From: Plantago elongata
Lineage: Eukaryota; Streptophyta; Magnoliopsida; Lamiales; Plantaginaceae
Assembly (NCBI GenBank): GCA_036897095.1
Contig: JAYMSP010001856.1
Coordinates: 1-28,236, forward strand
Reading direction: 5' to 3'
Length of the DNA: 28,236 nt
Shown: one piece after another, positions 22,271 to 28,236 of the stretch
How the letters are laid out: each line of letters starts with the position of its first letter
How positions within the stretch are numbered: position 1 is the stretch's first letter
The notes under the pieces: generated by a model
What the model saw: only the letters and a program-made list of their open reading frames with translations
Databases searched by the model: none
What the model was told of the DNA's origin: nothing
Position numbers and translations under genes: made by a program

Positions 22271-23747
22271 CTGTTTCAAGTTTCAACTCATACACATAAT
22301 AACATAAGGCAGCTCACCTCAGCTCAGTCTCCGTCTAAGTCTTATTTTTAGTTGGACAAACAACTGCTTATCAATTGGACTTTCAACTGCTACTCCATAT
22401 TTTACATAAAGTGTATTACCATTCATCTTCAAGATAAAATGGGCGGACCCATAGTTTCAGCATTAACTACAGCTCAGATTACATAGTTGAATAGTTGATA
22501 GTCTTATTTTTACATGGATGAGTTAAGGAAGAAGAATGGGGAAGATCAGTGAGAGAAAGCAGGGGACGGACATACTACTTGAACTTCGTTAGCGGGCACA
22601 AACATTTCAATTATAAAAAAGATATTTCTTATACAAATTGGTAACACATAATTGAAATTGAATATATTATATTTAAAAAATTTAATTTGAGAGAACAATT
22701 GGCCGCTAAAACGATATACCAAACCAGCCCTATAAATGCCCCAACAGGTGAAGGTGCTCCAGCCGGCCAGGGTTGCAGGACAAATATCTAGCTCAAGGTT
22801 GTCTATATTGCACAGGCCAAGCTCAGTTGATCAGGTAGGCCCGACTTGGATAGGTCAAATCGATCCCCTATCCATTACTTTGAGTAGGTCAAACGTCGTT
22901 AGTATTAATCATGCATGCCCCAATAATTTTCTACTCCAACTAGTAATTAAAATGATCTATTATATGAGTAAAATATCGTATGTTCTTTAACAATAAAATG
23001 GGTGATCCTCCACACCAATCGAACTGTTTGGGATACAATTTTAGTAGGATTGTCTCAGAATACAATTCTTGTTAGATTAATAATCTAAAAGAATTAATCA
23101 CATTTGAATTTTGGTACAATATCACCTGAACTGAACAATTCATTGGTTTCGAGTGGAACTGACGGCAGTTTAATGCCATGACTAAGCCAACTGAATTTTA
23201 ATTACGTTTTACAGATAATTCAATTACATTAAGACCTCCATTAAGGCGTCTTGGTTTGATTTAGTATCAGTCCATTTTTGTTCGATAACATTCTACAGAC
23301 TTTTTCCAGATCTTAGAATTCTTGATAATAGTCTTGCATTAACCAAGTTGAAGAGCAGTTTTTGCTCTGCCGTCTTCATAGACTGTTTTGGCAAACTTCT
23401 TATTCTCCCAACCGTTGCTTCTTCAAATAAGGATGACAGGAAAGTTTCAAGGGGAATTCACAAGAGATGTACAACCCTTTCGTATGTTCCAGATAGCGTA
23501 TTTGTAGCAAATTACGCTGCTCGTGAGGAACACGAGTATCATCGTAAGTCGAAGCATGTGCCGAAACAAAACTGGTTAACTGTCGTGACAAGGGATATTA
23601 ACTTCCACATTGACAATGTGCCAAGTCCAAGCAGATGACAAGTGATGTAAAAATTTTAGATGGACAGTATTAAAAGGAAAGGAACAGAAGAAATCAACGA
23701 GTCTAAATGCAGCAACATTTCATCAAATACAAAGATTGGGAATTAAG

Positions 23748-23934
23748 AAATGTTGAACCTAGATGTAGCTCAAGTAATCACGTAACAGACTACCGGGCAA
23801 CGATAGGCACCTACAAGAGGAGACGAAATGACAGATAAGAAACCTCATCCTTCATTTTCCTTCTCTATCTTACATTTACCAGACATGTAACAGTGTACAC
23901 CATGAAAATTGGTGAACAACTGACTTACGTCTGG
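23748..23934 (-). ncRNA. H/ACA-like snoRNA, type B copy 1 (three hairpins)
   Basis: Minus strand, 187 nt. The 5' hairpin is closed by CCAGAC/GTCTGG, with an internal loop (GTAAGT / TTACAT) below a CAGT/ACTG stem and a CACC/GGTG tip. A hinge AAATGT stands where an H box is expected (one mismatch to ANANNA), with AGAGAA a little further on. An extra hairpin follows (AAATGA/TCATTT). The 3' hairpin is closed by GCCTA/TAGGT, and ACA lies 14 nt after its inner stem, followed by three bases. It shares sequence and length with copy 2. The RNA class is inferred from structure and repetition. Confidence 0.62.
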
Positions 23935-24025
23935 TCAGGATGAGATACACGTCTGTAGAACTGTCAGAATTAAAATCTTGAGAATCAACTTCAAATGTAT
24001 CAATTTAGGTAGAATATAGCCAAGG

Positions 24026-24161
24026 CATTCACAATAACTTCAATTTTTCACAAGGTAGTGCCTGAAGAAGCCAAGATGGAGCTATAAGTTGCTCATTCAC
24101 AATAACTTGAATTTTTCATAAGCCAGTGACTGAAGAAGCCAAAATAAAGCTATAAGTTGCT
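24026..24161. repeat. Two-copy 68-bp tandem repeat within the snoRNA cluster
   Basis: Units 24026-24093 and 24094-24161 are nearly identical (CATTCACAATAACTT at the start, CTATAAGTTGCT at the end). I tested both strands for snoRNA boxes and found no consistent set. Confidence 0.85.
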
Positions 24162-24384
24162 TATAGAAATGCAATTGCTAAAACAAGTTATGATGATGTA
24201 TTCCATTGATCAGGATGGCCATATCAAACTGACTTGGTAAAAGACATGGATATTGTTAAACAACAAAAACTAAATCAAACTAACTAATGGACTACATAAC
24301 CCAGTGGTGTGCTTATCTCATAATCAGAATTAAAAGTTTCAAGAAAAGCTAAATAAAACTGAAGTTTTCAAGAAATACAAAGAA

Positions 24385-24459
24385 TTGTGCTCAGACAGCC
24401 AAGGGTTACTCGTCAAATGCAAGATCAGAGATGGAACAATTTGCATCATCAACGCACAA
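24385..24459 (-). ncRNA. Box C/D snoRNA, predicted 25S rRNA 2'-O-methylation guide
   Basis: Minus strand, 75 nt. The terminal stem is TTGTGC (24459-24454) with GCACAA (24390-24385), a perfect 6 bp. Box C TGATGA is at 24451-24446, D' CTGA at 24428-24425, C' TGACGA at 24415-24410 and D CTGA at 24394-24391. The 11 nt upstream of box D are the exact complement of ACAGCCAAGGG, a segment of 25S rRNA conserved from yeast to plants (recalled, not searched). The five-nucleotide rule would place the methyl group on the C of ACAGC. All four boxes, the terminal stem and the guide fall at canonical spacing. The target of the D' guide was not identified. Confidence 0.82.
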
Positions 24460-24621
24460 AATGATTTGATATTGTAAAATAAAATGCATACATAACATAT
24501 CAATTGTAGTTCAAGGGAGCTGATTTTAGCTGAGGATATGTAATGGTAATTAAAACAAACTCAGGAATATGATGCAAGAGGAGAAAAGAGAATATTATAT
24601 ATTAAGATATGGACTTAAATA

Positions 24622-24772
24622 GGGTGGTGTTAAATCGAGAACAACATTTGTTATATCGAAACCAATTATGTTTATACTAGAAAAAATTGTTTTGACTTTT
24701 TAAATCTTTCATAATATAAAGACATTATTAGCTTACAATATAACAAATATTGATCTCGATTTAACATCACCC
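24622..24772. mobile_element. MITE with long terminal inverted repeats
   Basis: The 151-bp element has ends of about 38 bp that are inverted copies (GGGTGGTGTTAAATCGAGA at the left against TCTCGATTTAACATCACCC at the right). TA stands directly outside each end (24620-24621, 24773-24774), as for Tc1/mariner (Stowaway-like) insertions. It has no coding capacity. It ends 10 bp from the 3' end of the first type A snoRNA. Confidence 0.8.
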
Positions 24773-24782
24773 TAAAGAATGT

Positions 24783-24917
24783 GAATGTGGTGCTTTATAG
24801 TAGCCCATAGAATCATCTATAATCGATTGATGAGGGACTTAAACACTTATTTTTGTACCAGACAATAAACGGTCTACTGCAACCAGCAAAAAGCTGTAGA
24901 CACCTGCCTATGCCTGG
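24783..24917 (-). ncRNA. H/ACA snoRNA, type A copy 1
   Basis: Minus strand, 135 nt. The 5' hairpin is CCAGGCA/TGTCTGG with an upper GTCTAC/GTAGAC stem; 15 nt separate the upper stem from box H ACAAAA. The 3' hairpin has lower stem GTGTTT/AAAGCAC and an inner CTCA/TGGG stem, with box ACA 15 nt after it, followed by TTC. The pocket of the 3' hairpin (left GTCC, right CTAC) would pair with GUAG-UU-GGAC of 18S rRNA, positioning the first U for pseudouridylation. It is tandemly related to copies 2 and 3. Confidence 0.85.
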
Positions 24918-24987
24918 AATAAAAACTGATGAACAAACACAAGAAGTATATAGGTTCTTTCTAATATACAACATGGTGTACTACCTC

Positions 24988-25063
24988 ATGATGCTTTAAT
25001 GTATTGTACAGTACAACATCTAATGCATGTGATACAAACGAGGTACAAACTTTAAAGCATCAT
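24988..25063. repeat. Inverted repeat between snoRNA copies
   Basis: ATGATGCTTTA (24988-24998) is perfectly complementary to TAAAGCATCAT (25053-25063), with additional inner pairing around TTGTAC/GTACAA. It could be one hairpin of another structured RNA or a small mobile element; no H or ACA box is placed correctly. Confidence 0.7.
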
Positions 25064-25200
25064 ATAGCATGGAAGAATAAACCTTCAAAATAAGGCATCT
25101 CTATTCTCTCTTGGACGTTGCTCCTTTTCAATTGATTACAGGGATGCAAAACAGGTCAACATATATTTATCACATTATTATAATTGAAATATATGTTAAA

Positions 25201-25336
25201 GAATGTAGTGCTTTATAGTAGCTCATACAATCATCTGTAAAAGATTGCTGAGGGACTTGAACACTTAATTTTGTGCCAGACAATAAACGGTCTACTGCAA
25301 CCAGCAAAAAAACTGTAGACACCTGCCTATGCCTGG
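25201..25336 (-). ncRNA. H/ACA snoRNA, type A copy 2
   Basis: Minus strand, 136 nt. It has the same architecture as copy 1: CCAGGCA/TGTCTGG, box H ACAAAA, lower stem AGTGTT/AAGCACT, inner CTCA/TGAG and CAATC/GATTG stems, and box ACA followed by TTC. Relative to copy 1 the inner stem differs by U-A for U-G and the bottom A gains a pairing partner, so structure is kept. The 3' pocket is identical, and the flanks are also duplicated (tandem unit of about 240 bp with copy 3). Confidence 0.85.
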
Positions 25337-25439
25337 TTTAAAAACTAATGAACAAACTCAAGAAGACATTTCTTGGATGTTGCTTTTTTTCAATTGACTC
25401 CAAGGATCATGTAAAACAGTCAAATATATATACTTAAAA

Positions 25440-25571
25440 GAATGTGGTGCTTTATAGTAGCTCATACAATCATCTACAACGGATTGCTGAGGGACTTAAA
25501 CACAATTTCTGTTCCAGACAATCAACGGTCTACTGCAACCAGCAAAGCTGTAGACACCTGCCTATGTCTGG
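25440..25571 (-). ncRNA. H/ACA snoRNA, type A copy 3
   Basis: Minus strand, 132 nt. It has CCAGACA/TGTCTGG (fully Watson-Crick here), a shorter AGC-TTT-GCT tip, box H ACAGAA, lower stem GTGTTT/AAAGCAC, inner stems CTCA/TGAG and CAATC/GATTG, and box ACA followed by TTC. The guide pockets are unchanged against copies 1 and 2, while loops vary. This is the pattern expected of functional duplicates. Confidence 0.85.
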
Positions 25572-25725
25572 AGTAAAATGAGGAATGAAATTGAATTGAT
25601 AACAAAAAAAACAAGGACCTACATACATCATCTATAACTAGATAAAACTACTGTGCACCGAGAGGAAGGAAAAAATACTCTTACTCTAAATACAGGCATG
25701 TTTTCTTGTAAAATGACTATGTCTG

Positions 25726-25912
25726 CAGTGTTGAACCTAGATGTAGCTCAAGCAATCACATATACAAACTACTGGGCAACGATAGGCACCTACAAGAGGA
25801 GACAAAATGACATATGAGTAACCCATATGCCATTTCTCTTCTCTATCTTTCATTTACCAGACATGTAACAGTATGCACCATGAGAATTGGTGAACACCTG
25901 ACTTACGTATGG
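25726..25912 (-). ncRNA. H/ACA-like snoRNA, type B copy 2 (three hairpins)
   Basis: Minus strand, 187 nt, the same length as copy 1. The 5' hairpin outer stem CCATAC/GTCTGG has one mismatch; the CAG/CTG and CACC/GGTG stems are kept. Box H AAATGA fits ANANNA. An extra hairpin AAATGgCATATG / CATATGtCATTT is near-perfect. The 3' hairpin has GCCTA/TAGGT, and ACA stands 14 nt below its inner stem. It lies about 210 nt downstream of the SmG stop codon on the same strand. Confidence 0.65.
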
Positions 25913-26123
25913 CACCGGGATAAAGTCTACAATGAAATACTAATAAAAACAATAGTCAAAAACAGCAACTACTACAAAATGCAGCAATCTATGTCAGTGC
26001 AAGTGCAGGTAAGCCAAGATAATTTACTGGTAAACATATTAGAAAAATTCAATCTTGAAAGCTCTGGCATATAAACAAACAAAATATACAACTAGAGAAT
26101 CTGGTAGAATCCATACATTACAA

Positions 26124-26366
26124 TCATTGTGCTCTTTGCACTGGCTCAAGAGCTTCAACAGTTACCACACTGTTTCCCCTAATGACAACCATTCCAATGT
26201 CAGTTTTGTCATTGCCATTCACTTCAACTGTATTGTCAATCACCAGGTTCATAAACTGATCGAAACCTCGGAGAGTTCCAACCACCATGCGATTGGCATT
26301 GAGCTTTATCTGCAGCTTCTTGTCCATGTACTTCTTCAAATCTGGAGGCTGTCCCGATCTGCTCAT
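26124..26366 (-). CDS. Small nuclear ribonucleoprotein G (SmG)
   Basis: The uninterrupted frame gives 80 residues, the normal length of plant SmG, starting [20 protein letters not shown]. The Sm1 motif covers about residues 14-49 ([21 protein letters not shown], then [15 protein letters not shown]). Sm2 follows at about 58-70 (MGMVV-like stretch, here [17 protein letters not shown]). SmG is one of the seven proteins forming the ring on U1, U2, U4 and U5 snRNAs, so it acts in spliceosome biogenesis in cytoplasm and nucleus. The ATG is preceded by 24 nt of leader after a predicted acceptor at 26391. A structured RNA of the H/ACA type lies in its 5'UTR intron and several more follow downstream. 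Confidence 0.95.
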   Translation of the reverse strand: MSRSGQPPDLKKYMDKKLQIKLNANRMVVGTLRGFDQFMNLVIDNTVEVNGNDKTDIGMVVIRGNSVVTVEALEPVQRAQ

Positions 26367-26390
26367 GTTGAATCAATTGTATATCTCACC

Positions 26391-26833
26391 CTGCAAGATG
26401 ATACCAGAATGATGAATAAGCTTAAATTAGGCCAAAAGACTCAACATTTCAATGCAAATCTCGGAAAATAATCCATACCCATAATAGCACTAGACTACTG
26501 GTATATTAACATAGACAAATGCCCTGATTGCAGTACAGGTCTAAAATGAATAAAATAGGCAAAAGATTGAATTTTTAGATGGTGTTTGATATAGTATCTA
26601 GATGTAGCCCAGGTAATCACTTTGTACAAACTACTGAGCAACGATAGACACCACATTTGGTTTACCAGAGATGTAACAGCGCATCACCATCAAGATTGGT
26701 GAGAACCTGACTAGCATCTGGCCAGGTTTGTTGCACATACAAATTTGAATGATAAAAAAACTTATAGAAAAACTGAGTGCATCTGATGAATGGATTAACA
26801 GGACGCAGAATGAAAATGACAAAGTGTTACTAC
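26391..26833 (-). other. Predicted 5'UTR intron of SmG hosting a snoRNA
   Basis: The donor GAAAG|GTAGTA (exon end 26834) and the acceptor CATCTTGCAG (ending at 26391) frame 443 nt upstream of the SmG ATG. The type B copy 3 RNA (26587-26721) lies inside in sense orientation, with about 110 nt to the donor and 195 nt to the acceptor. Confidence 0.6.
26587..26721 (-). ncRNA. H/ACA-like snoRNA, type B copy 3 (two hairpins, intronic)
   Basis: Minus strand, 135 nt. The 5' hairpin is CCAGA/TCTGG with CAG/CTG and CACC/GGTG stems; box H AAACCA is 13 nt below CTG. The 3' hairpin lower stem is GTCTA/TAGAT, replacing GCCTA/TAGGT of copies 1 and 2 by a paired double change; the inner stem is GCTCAG/CTGGGC. 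At the ACA position stands ATA, a tolerated but weaker variant. The extra middle hairpin of copies 1 and 2 is absent, giving the classic two-hairpin form. Confidence 0.65.
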
Positions 26834-26906
26834 CTTTCAGCTGATCGATCAGGTAGTGCCGTTCTTATACTCGGTGAGTGAGGCTGCTGGTAGGTGTGGA
26901 TGTGTG

Positions 26907-26918
26907 TATATATATAGG
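26907..26918 (-). promoter_or_regulatory. SmG TATA box
   Basis: On the minus strand the sequence reads CCTATATATATA, about 70 nt upstream of the predicted leader donor, suiting a start site near 26880. Confidence 0.5.
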
Positions 26919-26959
26919 TGGATACATACACAGCTGTGGCTGCGGTTTGAGAGATGAGA

Positions 26960-26968
26960 AAACCCTAA
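26960..26968. promoter_or_regulatory. Telo-box (AAACCCTAA)
   Basis: This exact plant telo-box lies just upstream of the SmG TATA box. In plants this element is common in promoters of ribosomal protein and snoRNA genes, fitting the snoRNA cluster behind it. Confidence 0.6.
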
Positions 26969-27110
26969 TGTAAGTACAGTTGGGGTGGGGGGTAATATGG
27001 TCAATTCAGTATCCTTCTATAAATAGTGATTTAGTTCAATTATAATAAAAACGTTAAAATATCATTTTGTACGGACAATAGTAGCTCATTCTACAAATTT
27101 TCTTTGCCAG

Positions 27111-27439
27111 CACATGTCAAGAACAATAAGTACAGGCAATTGTTGGAGTATCAAGGGAAGCTTGGGTGCACAAGCCTGATGCAAGATAAAAGCCTCGTGG
27201 AATTACGGGTACTATTTGATCCGAAGAAGAATCACTGGGCAAAGAAGATGGTGATCAACTTGGAGAATGTGGAAACACATTATCCGTCTCCAACAGGTTA
27301 CTACAATGCAAAGATAGCGGTTATGAAGTCGTTTGGAGAGCATGTTTTCTATAAGCTCCATGACACTCGGAACAATGTGGTGACTGGTGAGAGTCCAAGA
27401 GGCGATAACAGCTCGAGAGATTTTCCAGTTTCGATCTGA
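27111..27439 (+). pseudogene. Orphan exon, possibly an F-box-associated domain fragment
   Basis: An open stretch follows a good acceptor (ATTTTCTTTGCCAG, ending at 27110) and runs in frame HVKNNKYRQLLEYQGKLGC ... VELRVLFDPKKNHWAKKM ... TGYYNAKIAV to a TGA at 27439. The pattern 'YRQLLEYQGKLGC' followed by 'VELRVL...W' resembles the second half of plant F-box-associated (FBA type) repeats. There is no ATG in this frame and no upstream F-box, so it is either a gene remnant or the last exon of a gene whose start I cannot see. The family assignment is tentative. Confidence 0.4.
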
Positions 27440-28236
27440 TTTAGAGCGCGTTTATCTCGGGCCAGAATGAGATGTTAGCTCTACTGATCGAAACCAACAT
27501 TAGTGATAGACTGAAATTCGGACTACATCATTACTAGAAGTGAGAAAGATCCAAGAGTCCATTGAATTGAATAAAATCTTACTTAAGAATTTGATGAGCA
27601 AAAAATTACGAGGATGTGCTATGTTTCAACCAAAACAAAGAAAGAAAATACAAAACTGTTTGTAGTATATTCTTACACAGTCCTTCAACTCTGATCCTTC
27701 TAACTTCACACAACACTCAGGTTTGCAGTATCTTCTTACACATTCCTTCAACTCTGCATCTTCTAGATATGAATCTATAAAGATTTCTAAATTCCATAAC
27801 TCACCCAGTATAGTTTGTGACAACTACATATACATATCAAGAAAGTATGTGCATGGAGCACATAGATTTTCGTTAATTTGGCATACTCAGTACCCGTTTC
27901 GACCCAATCGGTAGTTTGGATTTGGCGTACCCATCCCCTTGTAAGTAGGAAAAAGGTGAAGTCTATAATTATTTATTAATTTACTCTTCACGTAAAAAAG
28001 TTTGATTTCAAATTTAAAAATACATAGCAAAATTTATCAGTAAAGTATGCGGAGCTAAAAAAAATTAGAATCATAATGTTGTACTTGTGACAGTTTAACT
28101 AAACGATAAATTGATTGAAGATCATTTTGTAGATTTCCACTGCCAGAACAAGACACTCCCAATCAATCAAGTCTACTGCCTAAACTTTTCAGTCATTGAA
28201 ATTAGGTAAATAGTACCGCAATCAGGTAAATGCCAC
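27440..28236. other. End of window, no gene recognised
   Basis: A partial direct duplication occurs at about 27668-27703 and 27730-27766 (TTCTTACACA...TCCTTCAACTCTG), giving a Cys-rich open stretch on the minus strand without an ATG. The rest is AT-rich. Confidence 0.4.

Larger units (their letters stand above)
21063..23747. other. Gene-free spacer with repeats
   Basis: No convincing gene is seen. It includes a 20-bp inverted repeat (21708-21727 / 21767-21786), a short repeat GTCGGTACAGAAGGT / GTTGGTACAGAAGGT near 21384-21430, and an (AAAC)n tract. Open frames at 21625-21834, 22736-22990 and 23348-23638 match no known family. Confidence 0.4.

Noticed and set aside
23348-23638. Plus-strand 96-codon frame
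   Set aside because: It begins with TTG, has no ATG and shows no recognisable motif.
24026-24161. 68-bp tandem units as further snoRNAs
   Set aside because: No correctly placed C/D or H/ACA boxes were found on either strand.
24185-24237. Possible plus-strand C/D snoRNA (ATGATGA at 24190, CTGA at 24229, CAAG/CTTG flanks)
   Set aside because: It is only about 50 nt, has no D'/C' pair and no recalled rRNA target, and lies opposite in strand to the rest of the cluster. A chance match is likely.
27626-27823. Cys-rich minus-strand frame with an internal repeat
   Set aside because: It has no ATG and no signal peptide; the repeat is a simple DNA duplication of about 62 bp.

Overview
The window is nuclear DNA of a flowering plant, almost certainly a eudicot. 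The genes have spliced coding regions with GT/AG introns, and the products are plant-type (MYB98/MYB118-like R2R3-MYB, AP2C-type PP2C, plant ING2, plant SmG). The spacers are AT-rich and carry a solo LTR, a tRNA-derived SINE and MITE-like inverted repeats. I cannot name the species.

Layout: (1) 598-3905 (-), a nine-exon deoxycytidylate deaminase gene; all nine exons were assembled and give a 221-residue protein. (2) 4781-5572 (+), a small intronless membrane-anchored C2-like protein behind a three-copy 68-bp tandem repeat and a TATA box. (3) 6052-6570 (-), a broken first exon of an ACC-oxidase-homologue 2-oxoglutarate dioxygenase. (4) 8861-10973 (-), a three-exon R2R3-MYB gene. (5) 11337-11568, a long imperfect hairpin (MITE-like). 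(6) 13313-14044 (-), ING2 with a 5'UTR intron, divergent from (7) 15030-16811 (+), the mitochondrial Fe-S scaffold ISU1. (8) 17867-19171 (-), an AP2C-type PP2C, convergent with ISU1. (9) 19525-21062, a Ty3/gypsy-like solo LTR with a 5-bp target duplication, itself carrying a SINE with a 15-bp target duplication. (10) 23748-26721 (-), a dense cluster of small nucleolar RNA genes in and behind the SmG snRNP gene (26124-26366). (11) 27111-27439 (+), an orphan exon that may come from an F-box gene.

The most interesting part is region 10. It holds three tandem copies of one H/ACA snoRNA (type A), three copies of a second H/ACA-like RNA (type B) and one box C/D snoRNA, all on the minus strand. One type B copy sits in the predicted 5'UTR intron of SmG. 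Two type B copies carry an extra, third hairpin. Copies differ by changes that keep their stems paired, which supports selection on RNA structure. The C/D RNA has an 11-nt perfect antisense match to a conserved 25S rRNA segment (recalled from memory). The 3' hairpin of type A fits the conserved 18S segment GUAGUUGGAC as a pseudouridylation pocket. A promoter with a TATA box and a telo-box precedes SmG. This suggests that a splicing-factor gene and rRNA-modification guides share one transcription unit, although the copies downstream of SmG could have their own promoter.

Apart from that link between SmG and the snoRNAs, the genes look like ordinary unrelated neighbours: dCTP/dUMP metabolism, transcription, chromatin reading, Fe-S assembly and MAPK dephosphorylation.
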